DNA of 64,000 nt from Thermoanaerobaculia bacterium (GCA_030429235.1 JAUIDB010000005.1:62001-126000), one strand, 5' to 3'. Numbered from the stretch's first letter, positions 16,933-26,942 are shown. Notes: generated from the sequence alone by a model not told the origin. Translations and numbers: made by a program.

Positions 16933-18010
16933 GTTGAGAGACGTTGAGGATGACGCCGCTGGCCGCCAGAGCGGTGACCAGGGCGGAACCGCCGTAGGTC
17001 ATGAAGGGCATCGGGATACCGGTAGAGGGGAGCAGGGCCAGAGCCACCGAGCAGTGCAGGAAGGCCTGTAGGACCAGGACGCCGGTGAAGCCCCAGGCGA
17101 GATAGCGGCCGAGGGGATCGGGAGCGTGGAGGCCGGCCCGCAGTCCGCGCCAGGCGAGCGCGGCGAACAGTCCGAGCACCGCCAGGGCGCCGACGAAACC
17201 GAGCTCCTCGGCCAGGATCGAGAAGATGTAGTCGGTGTGAGGGTAGGGAAGGAAGTAGAGCTTCTGCCCGCCGTGCCCCAGTCCCTGACCCAAGAGCCCC
17301 CCGGAACCGACGGCGATCAAGGACTGCATCGCCTGGAATCCGCTGCCCAGGGGGTCCTTCTCCGGCTCGAGGAAGGAGAAGAGTCGCGCCCGGCGGTACG
17401 GCTCGGCCCAGATGGCGAGGGCGATCAGGGGGAGCCCGACCAGCGCGCCGCCGGCCAGGAAGCGCCACGACAAGCCCGCCAGGAAGAGCAGCAGTCCACA
17501 GGCGGCCACCAGCACCAGTGCAGCGGACAGGTGGGGTTCGAGCACGACTAGGCCAGCCATCAGCAGGGTGACCCCGACGGTCGGGATCAGGACCTCCGGA
17601 CGGTTCACCTTCGCTTCTTTGCGGTCGAGCTGGTAGGCGATGTAGGGCACCAAAGCGAGCTTGGCGAGTTCCGATGGCTGAATGGATACGCCACCCACGA
17701 AGAGCCAGCGGTTGGTCTGGTTGAGGGCGGGACCGAAGAGCACGACCACCAGGAGCAGGAGGACTCCGCCGAGCAGGGAGTAGACGACCAGGGGGCGCTT
17801 GAGCAGCGTGTAGTCGACGTGCATCGCGGTCGCCATCAACACCAGGCCGGCGCACGCGGCCACGGTCTGCTTGACCAGGAAGGGGTTCCAGTCGGCGCCG
17901 CTCTCGCGAGCGATCGCCGCACTCGCCGAATACACCATCACCAGTCCGATGCCGACGAGCAGCAACACGACGGCGAACAGCCCGCGGTCGAAGGCCAGTT
18001 TTTTAGCCAC
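16925..18010 (-). CDS. ftsW: FtsW, SEDS-family peptidoglycan glycosyltransferase
   Basis: 361 aa from GTG 18010 (V-A-K-K-L-A-F-D), with GGGAGG 6 nt upstream and an 8-nt overlap with murD. About ten membrane segments. Family motifs include GLVMVYSASAAIA near the start, VGGVSIQPSELAKLALVPYIAY in the middle, and STGIPMPFMTYGGSALVTAL near the C-terminus. FtsW polymerises lipid II at the septum together with the transpeptidase FtsI, encoded in the same cluster. The longer frame reaching 18235 would fuse unrelated murD-antiphase sequence and is not used. Confidence 0.96.
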   Translation of the reverse strand: MAKKLAFDRGLFAVVLLLVGIGLVMVYSASAAIARESGADWNPFLVKQTVAACAGLVLMATAMHVDYTLLKRPLVVYSLLGGVLLLLVVVLFGPALNQTNRWLFVGGVSIQPSELAKLALVPYIAYQLDRKEAKVNRPEVLIPTVGVTLLMAGLVVLEPHLSAALVLVAACGLLLFLAGLSWRFLAGGALVGLPLIALAIWAEPYRRARLFSFLEPEKDPLGSGFQAMQSLIAVGSGGLLGQGLGHGGQKLYFLPYPHTDYIFSILAEELGFVGALAVLGLFAALAWRGLRAGLHAPDPLGRYLAWGFTGVLVLQAFLHCSVALALLPSTGIPMPFMTYGGSALVTALAASGVILNVSQHA

Positions 18011-19379
18011 GGCGCCCTCCCTGCAGGGCCCGCACCAGGGCCTGGAAGTGGTCGCCGCGGGCACCGAAGTTCGCGTACTGGTCAAAGCTCGCACAGGCTG
18101 GCGACAGCAGAACCGTCTCGCCCGTCGTGGCTCGGCGCCGGGCACTCTGGACCGCGCGGTCGAGGTCCCCGCAGGTCTCGTAGTCGACGCCCCGCGAATC
18201 GAGTTGGGAGGCGAAGAGTTCGCTGGCCTCGCCAATCAGGTAGCAGCGCGCCGCGCGAGCGGCCACCACCGGCCAGAGGTCATCGAAACCCTCCCCCTTG
18301 GCTCGTCCGCCGAGGATCAGATGCACCGTTCCGGCCTCGAATCCGTCCAGAGCCCGCAGGGTGGCTCCGGGGTTCGTACCCTTGGAGTCGTCGTAGTAGG
18401 CGACGCCGTCGATCGTGGCGATCCACTGGGTTCGATGGGGGAGCCCCGCGAAACCACTGAGGGCCTGGCGAAAGGTCTCGCGACGACCCCCGACCGCGGT
18501 GGCCAGGAGGCTGGCGGCCATGGCGTTCTCGAGGTTGTGGACGCCGGGCAACCTCAGATCCTCCAGGCGAAACAGTTCGCGTTCGGGCTCGCCGGGGGCC
18601 CTCTCCACGACGCGGTCTCCGTCGACGAAGCAGCCGTCTTCGACCGCGGTCTGCCGCGAGAAGGACCGCCGTCGAGCCGTAGTGGCTACGGTCCGCACCC
18701 AGGGGTCGTCGGCATTGACCACCGCTGTGTCGGTGGCGAGCTGGGTTGCCAGCAGGCGGGCCTTGGCGTCCCCGTAGGCCTGGAGACTCTCGTAACGGTC
18801 CAGGTGGTCGGCCGAGAGATTCAGGAGTCCGGCTGCCTGGGCTCGAAAGTCGCGGATGGTCTCGAGTTGGAAGCTGGAGAGTTCGACCACGAAGACGCGA
18901 TCGGCCGGTCCGTCGACGCAGGCGGAGAGGGGACGGCCGATGTTGCCACAGACCTCGGTAGCGAGCCCGGAGGCTTCGAGCAGGGCACCGGTGAGCGCGG
19001 TGGTGGTGCTCTTGCCGTTGCTGCCGGTGATGCCGACCACGGGCCCTTCGACGAAGGCAGCGGCCAGCTCGACCTCGGCGATCACCGGGATTCCGGCTCG
19101 TCGAGCGGCGAGCACCAGGGGGCGATCCAGCGGCACCCCCGGCGACAGGACGATGCCGTCGACCGCTGGCAAGGCGTCCGGTTCACCACCCACCTGCAGC
19201 TCGACCTGCGGATCGTCCGCCAGCTCGGCGAGACCGAGTTGGTCGAGCGGGCGACGGTCCACGCCGACCACGCCGATGCCGTGCCGTCGGAGGAGCCGGC
19301 TGGCGGCGACGCCCGACAGTCCGAGCCCATAGACCAGGGCTCGTTGCCAGCGGTGGAGGGAGAACGAGGTCTTCTTCAT
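18003..19379 (-). CDS. murD: UDP-N-acetylmuramoyl-L-alanine--D-glutamate ligase
   Basis: 458 aa. It adds D-glutamate to UDP-MurNAc-L-Ala. After an N-terminal dinucleotide-fold ([19 protein letters not shown]) comes the P-loop [16 protein letters not shown], the [10 protein letters not shown] motif, [15 protein letters not shown], and the C-terminal domain with [15 protein letters not shown] and [20 protein letters not shown], all diagnostic of MurD. The start overlaps the mraY stop (ATGA). The end overlaps the ftsW GTG. Confidence 0.97.
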   Translation of the reverse strand: MKKTSFSLHRWQRALVYGLGLSGVAASRLLRRHGIGVVGVDRRPLDQLGLAELADDPQVELQVGGEPDALPAVDGIVLSPGVPLDRPLVLAARRAGIPVIAEVELAAAFVEGPVVGITGSNGKSTTTALTGALLEASGLATEVCGNIGRPLSACVDGPADRVFVVELSSFQLETIRDFRAQAAGLLNLSADHLDRYESLQAYGDAKARLLATQLATDTAVVNADDPWVRTVATTARRRSFSRQTAVEDGCFVDGDRVVERAPGEPERELFRLEDLRLPGVHNLENAMAASLLATAVGGRRETFRQALSGFAGLPHRTQWIATIDGVAYYDDSKGTNPGATLRALDGFEAGTVHLILGGRAKGEGFDDLWPVVAARAARCYLIGEASELFASQLDSRGVDYETCGDLDRAVQSARRRATTGETVLLSPACASFDQYANFGARGDHFQALVRALQGGRRG

Positions 19380-20458
19380 CGCAGCTTGAGGGAGGAGATC
19401 GCCACCAGGGCGAACAGCAGTGAGAGGATCCAGAAGCGGACGATGATCTTCGGCTCGGCCCAGCCACCGAGTTCGAAGTGGTGGTGGAGGGGGGCCATGC
19501 GGAAGATCCGCTTGCGCCGCATCTTGTAGGAGCCGACCTGCAGGATGACGGAGAGAGCTTCGAGGACGAAGAGCCCACCCACCACGGCCAGGAGCAGCTC
19601 CTGGCGACAGAGCACGGCCACGGTTGCGATGGCGCCACCCAAGGCCAGCGAGCCGACGTCTCCCATGATCACTTCGGCTGGGTGGCAGTTGAACCAGAGG
19701 AACCCGAGGCTGGCTCCGACCAGGGCGCCGCAGAAGATGGTCACCTCGCCGACTCCGGGAACGTAGGCCACCTGCAGGTACGAGGCGGCGATCGAGTTGC
19801 CGGCGATGTAGGTGAAGAGGGCGTAGGTGGCGGCCGCGATCAGGGTGGCTCCGATCGCCAGGCCATCGAGGCCGTCGGTGAGGTTGACCGCGTTCGAGGA
19901 CCCGACCAGCAGGAACATCACGAAGGGGACGTACAACCAGCCCAGGGGGAGCACCAGCTGCTTGAAGAAGGGAAAGTTGAGTAGCTCGGGACTGAAGTCG
20001 AGGGGCAGTCGGAGCAGTGCGACCGCCGCCAGCGCCGCGACCAGGGACTGGCCGAGGAACTTGTGGCGGGCCGACAAACCGAGGTTCCGCCCCCGCCGGA
20101 CCTTGAGGTAGTCGTCGGCAAAGCCGATCAGTCCGAACCCGACGGTCACGGCGAGCGCGATCCAGACGAAGGCGTTGTCGAGTCGGGCCCAGAGGAGGGT
20201 GGGTACCACCACGACGAAGAGGATGAGGATGCCTCCCATGGTCGGGGTACCAGCCTTCACGAGGTGGGTCTTCGGCCCGACCTCTCGGATGTTCTGTCCC
20301 ACCGACAGGCGGCGCAGCAGACGGACGAACCCCGGCCCCAGGAGGAGGCTCAGCACCAGGGCCGTCACCACGGCGCCCGCCGCCCGGAAGGTGATGTAGC
20401 GGAACACGTTGAAGAGAGCGAATTGCTCGGCGAGGGGGAAGAGGAGGTGGTAGAGCAT
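19376..20458 (-). CDS. mraY: phospho-N-acetylmuramoyl-pentapeptide transferase
   Basis: 360 aa, ten or so membrane helices. It transfers phospho-MurNAc-pentapeptide to undecaprenyl phosphate to form lipid I. Catalytic motifs include [16 protein letters not shown] with its Asp pair, the [13 protein letters not shown] block and the C-terminal [12 protein letters not shown] histidine motif. Its ATG overlaps the murF TGA by one base (TGATG), and its stop overlaps the murD ATG. Confidence 0.98.
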   Translation of the reverse strand: MLYHLLFPLAEQFALFNVFRYITFRAAGAVVTALVLSLLLGPGFVRLLRRLSVGQNIREVGPKTHLVKAGTPTMGGILILFVVVVPTLLWARLDNAFVWIALAVTVGFGLIGFADDYLKVRRGRNLGLSARHKFLGQSLVAALAAVALLRLPLDFSPELLNFPFFKQLVLPLGWLYVPFVMFLLVGSSNAVNLTDGLDGLAIGATLIAAATYALFTYIAGNSIAASYLQVAYVPGVGEVTIFCGALVGASLGFLWFNCHPAEVIMGDVGSLALGGAIATVAVLCRQELLLAVVGGLFVLEALSVILQVGSYKMRRKRIFRMAPLHHHFELGGWAEPKIIVRFWILSLLFALVAISSLKLR

Positions 20459-21837
20459 CAGTCTGCCCCCTCGCTCAGGGCTTCTACCGCCCTCTCGAGG
20501 CCGATGCCGCGAGAGCCCTTGATCAGGACCAGGTCTCCCGCTCGAGCCTCCTCGCGCAACCAGGTCGCGGCTTCGGCCGCCGTGGCGAACCAGAGCGCGC
20601 TGCTACCCGCGGCCTGGGCTCCACTGACGAGGTGGCGGGCGAGATCGCCGACTCCGAGGATGGGCGAGAAGCCGAGGTCGGCCGCCGCTCGCCCCTCGGC
20701 GCGATGGTAGTCGGCGGCCTCAGGCCCCAGCTCGAGCATGTCGCCGAGCACGGCGATGCGCCGCTGAGCGGGCAGGCGGGCGGCGGACTCCAAGGAGCGT
20801 CGTAGCGCCACCGGGTTCGAGTTGTAGCTATCGTCGATGACTCGGACGTTGGAGGAGAGAGTGCGGACCACACCCCGGCCAGCGACGGGTCCGAGAAGGG
20901 TGGCCTGGGCGGCGATCTCGTCGAGGCTGACCCCCAGTCGATGGGCGCAGGACGCGGCGGCCAGGAAGTTCTCGATGTTGTAGCGTCCGTGCAGTGGGAG
21001 TTCGATCTCACGATCGCCGTCGGGAGTGACGAGACAAAAACGCGAGCCAACCCCCGTGGCCAGGTCACTGATCTCCTTCGCCCGATAGGCCACCGCGGCC
21101 TCGATACCGTAGTAGACGACCGGCCCCGGAGCCCGTTCCGCGATCGCCACCACGCGGGAATCGTCGGCGTTGGCGACCACCAGGCCGTCGGGGGCGAGTC
21201 CCGCCAGGATTTCGGCTTTGGCCCGGGCGACGTCCTCGATGGTTCCCAGGGTCTCGAGATGCGCGGGCCGGATGTTGGTGAAGACCGCCACGTCGGGCCG
21301 AGCCAGCAGACTGGTTTCTCTGAGCTCACCAGGCAGGGAGAGCCCCATCTCGGCGACCATCCACTCGGTGTCTTCGGGGATGCCGAGCAGCGCGATAGGG
21401 AAACCAAGAGTGTTGTTCAGATTGCCGGGACTACGCGCTACCCGGTACCGCGAACCGAGTAGGGTGGCGAGCAGCTCCTTGGTCGTGGTCTTGCCGTTGG
21501 AGCCGGTGATTCCGACCAGGCGCTCGGGTACCGCACGACGGATCTCACGGGTCAGAGCGTGGAGTCCTCGGTAGGGATCGTCGACCCGGACGATCGCTCC
21601 CTGGCTCTGCTCGACGTCGATGTCGTGGGCCACGATAGCCGCGGCCGCACCCCGAGCCAGGGCTCGGGGTGCGAACTCGTGGCCATCCCTCCGGCTCCCG
21701 GGAAGGGCGAAGAACAGTTCGCCGCCGGAAACCCGCCGCGAATCGAGGCAGGCTCCGCACCAGCGGTCTCCCGGGTTTCCGAGCACCACCTTTCCAGCCA
21801 TGGCGGTGGCAGCCTCAGCTACCGTTCGACACACCAT
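20458..21837 (-). CDS. murF: UDP-N-acetylmuramoyl-tripeptide--D-alanyl-D-alanine ligase
   Basis: 459 aa. It adds D-Ala-D-Ala to the tripeptide precursor. The N-terminal domain follows the MurE/MurF pattern ([17 protein letters not shown]), then P-loop [35 protein letters not shown] and [16 protein letters not shown], typical of MurF. Start ATG 21837 overlaps murE by 23 nt and preserves the usual N-terminal helix ([12 protein letters not shown]); ATG 21801 would clip it. The D-Ala-D-Ala ligase that makes its substrate (ddl) is not in this window. Confidence 0.97.
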   Translation of the reverse strand: MVCRTVAEAATAMAGKVVLGNPGDRWCGACLDSRRVSGGELFFALPGSRRDGHEFAPRALARGAAAAIVAHDIDVEQSQGAIVRVDDPYRGLHALTREIRRAVPERLVGITGSNGKTTTKELLATLLGSRYRVARSPGNLNNTLGFPIALLGIPEDTEWMVAEMGLSLPGELRETSLLARPDVAVFTNIRPAHLETLGTIEDVARAKAEILAGLAPDGLVVANADDSRVVAIAERAPGPVVYYGIEAAVAYRAKEISDLATGVGSRFCLVTPDGDREIELPLHGRYNIENFLAAASCAHRLGVSLDEIAAQATLLGPVAGRGVVRTLSSNVRVIDDSYNSNPVALRRSLESAARLPAQRRIAVLGDMLELGPEAADYHRAEGRAAADLGFSPILGVGDLARHLVSGAQAAGSSALWFATAAEAATWLREEARAGDLVLIKGSRGIGLERAVEALSEGAD

Positions 21838-23281
21838 GGTGCTCCTCCAGTGCTCGCAGAATCTCTTGGCGATCCGAGAACGGGCGGACCACGCCGCCCG
21901 CCTCCTGGCCCGTTTCGTGCCCCTTACCGGCCACCACCAGAACCCAGCTTTCGTCGACCACGTCGAGGGCCCGACGGATGGCGTCCCGTCGATCAGGGAG
22001 TAGGCGGTAGCTGCGGTTGCCGCTCGCCACCAGCCCCTCTTCCACCGCGGCCAGGATGGCGATCGGATCCTCGCTACGCGGGTTGTCCGAGGTGACGATC
22101 GGAAGGTCGGCGAGCTCTCCCGCGACGCGACCCATCACCGGACGCTTGCTCCGGTCCTTGTCGCCGCCGCAGCCGAAGACGACGGCCACCCGGCGCTGGC
22201 TGAGCGAACGCACCGCCGACAGGGTGGCGGCGAGGGCCTCGGGAGTGTGGGCGAAGTCGACGAAGATCGGGCACCGTGAGCCCTCGCCGACCCGTTCCAT
22301 GCGGCCAGGGACGACCGGAGTGGCCGCGATTCCCTGACGAATGTCTCGGTGGTCGAGCCCGAGCGCTTCGCCGACTCCGACCACGGTGCAGAGGTTCTCG
22401 AGGTTGTAGGCGCCAAGCAGCTGCGATTCGATCTCCAGGTCGCCGCGTGGGGTGGTGATCCGAGCCCAAGTCCCTTCCAGGGTGAGTTTCGACTCGGCGA
22501 TCTGCACGTCGCCCCGGGGGCCGACGGTGATCGCGTCGGGGAGGGACTTGGCCAGCCGTCGTCCCCACGGGTCACCAACGTGGATGACGGCTCGTCCCTC
22601 GTCGGTGAGTTGGTCGAAGAGTCGGGACTTGGTTTGGAAGTAGTCCTCGAGGTCGCGGTGGAAGTCCAGGTGATCCTGCGTGAGATTGGTGAAGACCGCG
22701 ACGCGAAAGGCCAGTCCCTCGACTCGGTGGCGAGCCAGGGCGTGCGAGGAGACCTCCATGGCGATCGCCTGGGCTCCGGCGTCGCGCCAGGTCCGCATCA
22801 ATCGGAACAGATCGGTCGACTCCGGAGTGGTGCGAGTCGCCGGTTCTTCCAGGTTTCCGAAGCGGCTTGCCAGTGTGCCGAGGCGGCCAGCCGGGCGTCC
22901 CGCCGCGGTCAGGACCTGTTCGAGCAGCCACACGACGGTCGACTTTCCGTTGGTGCCGGTCACGCCCACCAAATCGAGTTCACGATCGGGATGATCGTAG
23001 ATGCGGGCGGCCAGGGTGGCCATGAGCCGCCTGGCTTCGGGAGCCACCAACCAGGGGAGGGAGGTTTCCGAGTCTGGCGGGCCTTCCGCCAGCACCGCGA
23101 TCGCCCCCCGCTCGATGACGTCCGGCACGAACCGTGTCGCATCGAAGCGGTCGCCGACCAGTGCCACGAAGAGACTGCCCGGCTCGACCCGACGGGAGTC
23201 GTGGGTGATCTCGCGCACTTCGACCCGAGCCTCGCAGTCGCCGGAGATCGGTAGCCCGGCCACCAAATCGTGCAACTTCAT
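21815..23281 (-). CDS. murE: UDP-MurNAc-L-Ala-D-Glu--meso-diaminopimelate ligase
   Basis: 488 aa from ATG 23281. It contains THDSRRVEPGSLFVAL, P-loop GVTGTNGKSTVVWLLEQ, AMEVSSHAL, FTNLTQDHLDFH and VDFAHTPEAL. The DNPR motif in SDNPRSEDP is the known determinant for meso-diaminopimelate rather than lysine, so the peptidoglycan is probably DAP-type. It overlaps ftsI by 4 nt (ATGA) and murF by 23 nt. The long upstream extension of this frame is out-of-frame ftsI and is not part of the gene. Confidence 0.97.
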   Translation of the reverse strand: MKLHDLVAGLPISGDCEARVEVREITHDSRRVEPGSLFVALVGDRFDATRFVPDVIERGAIAVLAEGPPDSETSLPWLVAPEARRLMATLAARIYDHPDRELDLVGVTGTNGKSTVVWLLEQVLTAAGRPAGRLGTLASRFGNLEEPATRTTPESTDLFRLMRTWRDAGAQAIAMEVSSHALARHRVEGLAFRVAVFTNLTQDHLDFHRDLEDYFQTKSRLFDQLTDEGRAVIHVGDPWGRRLAKSLPDAITVGPRGDVQIAESKLTLEGTWARITTPRGDLEIESQLLGAYNLENLCTVVGVGEALGLDHRDIRQGIAATPVVPGRMERVGEGSRCPIFVDFAHTPEALAATLSAVRSLSQRRVAVVFGCGGDKDRSKRPVMGRVAGELADLPIVTSDNPRSEDPIAILAAVEEGLVASGNRSYRLLPDRRDAIRRALDVVDESWVLVVAGKGHETGQEAGGVVRPFSDRQEILRALEEHHGVSNGS

Positions 23282-25110
23282 CGGCGACCCTCCAGGACTC
23301 GCCAGGCCGGGTGGCTCTCTTCGGGAGAGGGGTTCTCGAACTCCGGAATGCCGTCGCGAGCCTCCTCGGCCAGTGGAACCGGTAGCTCTTGTGAGGCGGC
23401 GAGTTGCAGAGACGGCATCTGCGGGGCCAAAGGGTCGGGCCAGTCGGGGGGGTTGAACTGGGGAGCGATTCCCCAGTAGGGCAGGACCTGGCGAGCGATG
23501 GCAGCGAACGTCGGGGCCGCAACCTGGCCGCCATGGTAGAGGGGCCGAGGCTCGTCGAGGACGATGATGCCGACCAGACGAGGGTTCTCCAGGGGCACGA
23601 ATCCCATGAAGCTGGCCACGAACCGAGTCTGCGAGTAGCGCCCGCCGATCACCTTCTGGGCGGTCCCCGTCTTGCCTCCGGCTGGGTAGCCGGGAATCTG
23701 GGCCGACCGGGCCGTACCGTCGGCGACCACCCCCGAGAGCATCTCCTGGAGCTGAGTGGCAACACGCGGCGTAAGCAGCCGCTCGCCGCGGGGTGGAGTC
23801 AGCGCCCGGCGTCCCTCGCGATCGCTGACCGCGGACACGACGTGAGGTCGTACCTGTTCGCCGCCGTTGGCCACCACCGCCAGGGAGCGGGCCATCTGCA
23901 GCGGCGTGACCGAGATCTCCTGCCCGAACGAGATGTAGGCCTTGCTGAGAGCAGCCCACCGGTCGAGGGGCCGAACGATTCCCGGGTTCTCGCCCGGCAG
24001 GTCGACACCGGTACGACTCCCGAAGCCAAACTGGTCGATGGCCCGGTGGAGTCGCTCCTCGCCGAGCAGCAGGCCCAGTTTGATGACGCCGACGTTGCTG
24101 GAGCGCGCCATGACCTCGCGTAGCGAGAGGTCACCGAAGGGGTGGTGGTCGCGGATCCGCTGTCCCGCCAGGGTGATACCCCCCATCTCGCAGTACAGGA
24201 CGTCGTCGGGAGTGAGCAGTTCGTGTTCCAGCACGGCGGCGGCGGTGACCATCTTGAAGGTCGATCCGGGCTCGTAGGCGTGTTCGATGGCCGAGGTGCC
24301 CCAGTTCTCCCGTGGCGAGTCGGCGAAGTGGTTGGGATCGAAGGTCGGCCAGCCGGCCAGGGCCACGACGCCGCCGGTCTGAGGGTCGAGAAAGGCTGCG
24401 ACACCACGGGAGGCCTGGTACTTCTCGACGGCGGTGGCGAGCTCACGTTCGACGATGTGCTGTACGGTGGCGTCGAGGGTGAGGTGTAGGTCGGCTCCAG
24501 GCTCCGCTTCGACCACGGCGAGACGCGGCGAGAGCAGCGTCCGCCGGTGGGCATCGCGCATCACGGTGCGGCTGCCTGGGACGCCGGCGACGACGGAGTC
24601 GTACTGTGCCTCCAGGCCGGCGAGGCCCTTGTGATCGGTCCCGACGAAGCCGAGCACCGAGGCCGCCAGGGGACCCATCGGGTAGTACCGCTTGCTCTCT
24701 TTGACGAAGTGGATCCCCGGCAGCTCGAGCGCTGCGACCTCGGCGGCCTGGGGCGGGTCGAGCTTACGGGCCACGAACACGAAGTCGAGGTCCTGTTGCA
24801 AGCGCTGGTAGAGGCGGTCGGCGTCGAGGTCGAGGACCGCGGCCAGTTCGTCGGCGGTTCGCCGCGGATCCTCGAGTTGTCGCGGGTCGGCATAAGCCGA
24901 TTCGACCTCTACCGAGACGGCGAGGACCCGGCCGCGGGCGTCGTAGATGGTGCCCCGTGGCGGTTCGAGGTCCAGGACCCGGCGCTGTTGGTTGGCGGCG
25001 AGGTTCTGGTAGTGGTCGTGTTGCCGAATCTGGAGATGATGAAGGCGGGCCGAGAGACCCGCCACCCAGAAGGTCAATCCGACCATCAAGAGGAGGGCTC
25101 GCCGTTTCAT
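23278..25110 (-). CDS. ftsI: FtsI/PBP3 septal peptidoglycan transpeptidase
   Basis: 610 aa class B penicillin-binding protein. One N-terminal membrane helix (about 6-22) with the following LRHHLQI-type segment, a PBP dimerisation domain containing LEPPRGTIYDARGRVLA, then the transpeptidase domain with the three active-site motifs: S-T-F-K in EPGSTFKMVTAAA, S-S-N in MARSSNVGVIKLG, and K-T-G in AGGKTGTAQK. It crosslinks septal peptidoglycan together with FtsW. No PASTA repeats follow; the C-terminus is Pro/Glu-rich. The ATG overlaps the ftsL stop. Confidence 0.97.
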   Translation of the reverse strand: MKRRALLLMVGLTFWVAGLSARLHHLQIRQHDHYQNLAANQQRRVLDLEPPRGTIYDARGRVLAVSVEVESAYADPRQLEDPRRTADELAAVLDLDADRLYQRLQQDLDFVFVARKLDPPQAAEVAALELPGIHFVKESKRYYPMGPLAASVLGFVGTDHKGLAGLEAQYDSVVAGVPGSRTVMRDAHRRTLLSPRLAVVEAEPGADLHLTLDATVQHIVERELATAVEKYQASRGVAAFLDPQTGGVVALAGWPTFDPNHFADSPRENWGTSAIEHAYEPGSTFKMVTAAAVLEHELLTPDDVLYCEMGGITLAGQRIRDHHPFGDLSLREVMARSSNVGVIKLGLLLGEERLHRAIDQFGFGSRTGVDLPGENPGIVRPLDRWAALSKAYISFGQEISVTPLQMARSLAVVANGGEQVRPHVVSAVSDREGRRALTPPRGERLLTPRVATQLQEMLSGVVADGTARSAQIPGYPAGGKTGTAQKVIGGRYSQTRFVASFMGFVPLENPRLVGIIVLDEPRPLYHGGQVAAPTFAAIARQVLPYWGIAPQFNPPDWPDPLAPQMPSLQLAASQELPVPLAEEARDGIPEFENPSPEESHPAWRVLEGRR

Positions 25111-25463
25111 GGCAGACCTCCTCTGGATACCCCGACGAAGATCATCTGGTCGAGTTCGGGGGCAGACATTCCGAGGTGCTCGACCGCCCAGGCCTCCAGG
25201 CGAGGCGGACTGGCGAGATAGGCCGCTTCCAGTCGTAGGTGACGCTCTCGTCGCTCGAGCTCGACGATCTTCTGCTGCAGCTCGCCCACCGCGTAGCCGT
25301 TCTCGATCAAGCCGAGATGCAGCCAGGTGTAGCCGAGCAGCGCCGACCCCACGACCAGAATCGCACCGGCCACCCGGGCGAGGTCGACGAGCAGGCTGCG
25401 ATCGCGCTCGCGAACCAGGTAGCGGTTGTGAACCGGACGGCTCTTGGCGTAGGAGGTCCGCAC
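25107..25463 (-). CDS. ftsL: FtsL-like divisome protein
   Basis: 118 aa. A basic cytoplasmic N-terminus, a single membrane helix (about 27-50) and a short coiled coil (ELQQKIVELERRERHLRLEAAYL) followed by a SPPRLEAWAVEHLGMSAPE segment, the layout shared by FtsL and FtsB/DivIC. Its position between rsmH and ftsI is the canonical ftsL locus, which decides the name over FtsB. It overlaps ftsI by 4 nt and starts 4 nt after the rsmH stop. Confidence 0.88.
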   Translation of the reverse strand: MRTSYAKSRPVHNRYLVRERDRSLLVDLARVAGAILVVGSALLGYTWLHLGLIENGYAVGELQQKIVELERRERHLRLEAAYLASPPRLEAWAVEHLGMSAPELDQMIFVGVSRGGLP

Positions 25464-25467
25464 CCGT

Positions 25468-26388
25468 TTACAGTCTCCGGGCGGCGCGCAGCCGAGCCGA
25501 ACGGGCGCGGGGGTTGCTCTCGATCTCCTCGGAATCAGCAGAGATAGCTCGACGGGTGAGGAGCTCGAGCAGTTGGGTCTCCTCGCGGGGCCGACCGGTC
25601 ACCGGGTCCTTCTCTCCCTGGGACCAGTCGCGAAGGCGGTGCTTGACGATTCTGTCCTCGAGGCTGTGGTACGAGATGATGACCAGGCGACCCTCCTGGT
25701 CGAGGAGGCGGACTGCCTGGTCCAGAAGCTCCTCGAGTTCGGTGAGCTCGCGGTTCACCTCGAGTCGCAGGGCCTGGAAGACACGGGTGGCGGAGTCGAT
25801 TCGGCCTTCCCGGGTGCGTCCCTTGGCCCGGTGTACGGCCTCGCGGAGGTCGGAGGTGGTCTCTAGCGGTTGCTGATCGCGGCGCCGCACGAGCTCTCGA
25901 GCGACCCGGCGGGCCATGCGTTCCTCACCGTAGTCCTTGAACACGCGCCTCAGCTCCTCTTCCGGATACTCGTTGACGATGTCGGCCGCCGTGACCTCTC
26001 CCCGACCCATGCGCATGTCGAGCGGACCGTCGTGCTGAAAGCTGAATCCCCGTTCCCCCTGATCGAGCTGCATCGAGGAGACGCCGAGATCGGCCAGGAT
26101 GCCGCCGTCGATCCGCTCGCCCCGCAGGACCCTCTCCAGCTCCGAGAAGCGGGCGTTTTCGAAGCGTGTGCGGGACTCGAACGGAGCCAGACGGCGTGCA
26201 GCGCGGTGCAGGGCATCGGGATCCCGATCGATTCCCAGAAGTCGTGCCTCGGGAGCGCGCCGGAGCAGGGCTTCCGCGTGGCCGCCGAGTCCCAGCGTGC
26301 AGTCGACGAACAGGCCGCCCCGCTCGGGGGCGAGCAGGCCGAGCGTTGCTTCGAGGAGGACCGGTTCGTGCCGGGGGATCGAGGACAT
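25468..26388 (-). CDS. rsmH: 16S rRNA (cytosine1402-N4)-methyltransferase
   Basis: 306 aa from ATG 26388. It methylates C1402 in the ribosomal P site. The family hallmarks are HEPVLLEA near the start, the SAM motif FVDCTLGLGGHAEALL, GILADLGVSSMQLDQGERGFSF, LDMRMG, and the C-terminal SYHSLEDRIVKHRLRD with the usual NPRARSARLRAARR tail. It follows mraZ by 13 nt, the standard gene order. The longer upstream frame is out-of-frame mraZ. Confidence 0.97.
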   Translation of the reverse strand: MSSIPRHEPVLLEATLGLLAPERGGLFVDCTLGLGGHAEALLRRAPEARLLGIDRDPDALHRAARRLAPFESRTRFENARFSELERVLRGERIDGGILADLGVSSMQLDQGERGFSFQHDGPLDMRMGRGEVTAADIVNEYPEEELRRVFKDYGEERMARRVARELVRRRDQQPLETTSDLREAVHRAKGRTREGRIDSATRVFQALRLEVNRELTELEELLDQAVRLLDQEGRLVIISYHSLEDRIVKHRLRDWSQGEKDPVTGRPREETQLLELLTRRAISADSEEIESNPRARSARLRAARRL

Positions 26389-26401
26389 CGCAAGAGGAAC
26401 C

Positions 26402-26842
26402 TCATACTCCCCGTTCGCTGAGGGCCATGAAGTCCTCTTCAGTGAAGGGCTGATCGTCGAGACGCTTGGCCCAACGGTCGCGGTTCCACACCACGAGGTG
26501 GTCGAGTCGACCCGACACCACGACCTCGCCTTGAGTCTGGGCACTCTCGCGCAAGATCTGCGGGATGACGGTCCTTCCCTGGGCGTCGAGGCGAACCTGC
26601 TGTCCGAAGTAGTTGACTCGCTCCAGGTATCGTTCTCGAACTCGGTCGGTCGAGGGCATCGAGAGTAGACGTTCCTCGAGCTGCTCCCAGACCGGGAGGG
26701 GATAGACCAGGGCGCTGTCGCCAACTACCGACGTAATGAAGAGCTCGTTGCCGTACCGCTCCTCTAGCTGCCGCCGAAAATCCGTCGGCACCTTGAGACG
26801 CCCCTTGTCGTCTATTTTTGCTGGCGCACTCCCTCGGAACAT
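26402..26842 (-). CDS. mraZ: transcriptional regulator MraZ
   Basis: 146 aa from ATG 26842 (M-F-R-G). Two SpoVT/AbrB-type beta domains are visible: one with KIDDKGRLKVPTDFR and one with RLDAQGRTVIPQILR. MraZ binds direct repeats in its own promoter and controls the dcw cluster as an oligomeric ring. It is the first gene of the run of 14. The candidate binding array lies 56-100 nt upstream of the ATG and overlaps the promoter, so autoregulation is expected. The in-frame ATG at 26902 lies inside that array and was rejected. Confidence 0.96.
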   Translation of the reverse strand: MFRGSAPAKIDDKGRLKVPTDFRRQLEERYGNELFITSVVGDSALVYPLPVWEQLEERLLSMPSTDRVRERYLERVNYFGQQVRLDAQGRTVIPQILRESAQTQGEVVVSGRLDHLVVWNRDRWAKRLDDQPFTEEDFMALSERGV

Positions 26843-26882
26843 TTCGTATCGCCTACCTTGCAGATCGTCAGACCGATGGGGA

Positions 26883-26942
26883 AGTCTAACAACCTGCTCC
26901 ACTCTTGTCCACTATCTTCCGAAAATGTCCACTTTTCTCCAC
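26883..26942 (-). promoter_or_regulatory. mraZ promoter with a five-unit MraZ-box array
   Basis: On the minus strand five consecutive 10-bp units run from 26942 to 26893: GTGGAGAAAA, GTGGACATTT, TCGGAAGATA (degenerate), GTGGACAAGA, GTGGAGCAGG. A -35 TGGACA (26911-26906), 17-nt spacer and -10 TAGACT (26888-26883) form a good promoter whose -35 lies inside the fourth unit. The 10-bp phase and GTGG core match known MraZ operators, so bound MraZ should occlude the -35. The leader to the mraZ ATG is about 34 nt. Confidence 0.8.

Noticed and set aside
26893-26942. Tandem 10-bp repeats considered as a CRISPR or minisatellite
   Set aside because: Unit length, phase and place upstream of mraZ fit a regulator-binding array; there are no spacers.
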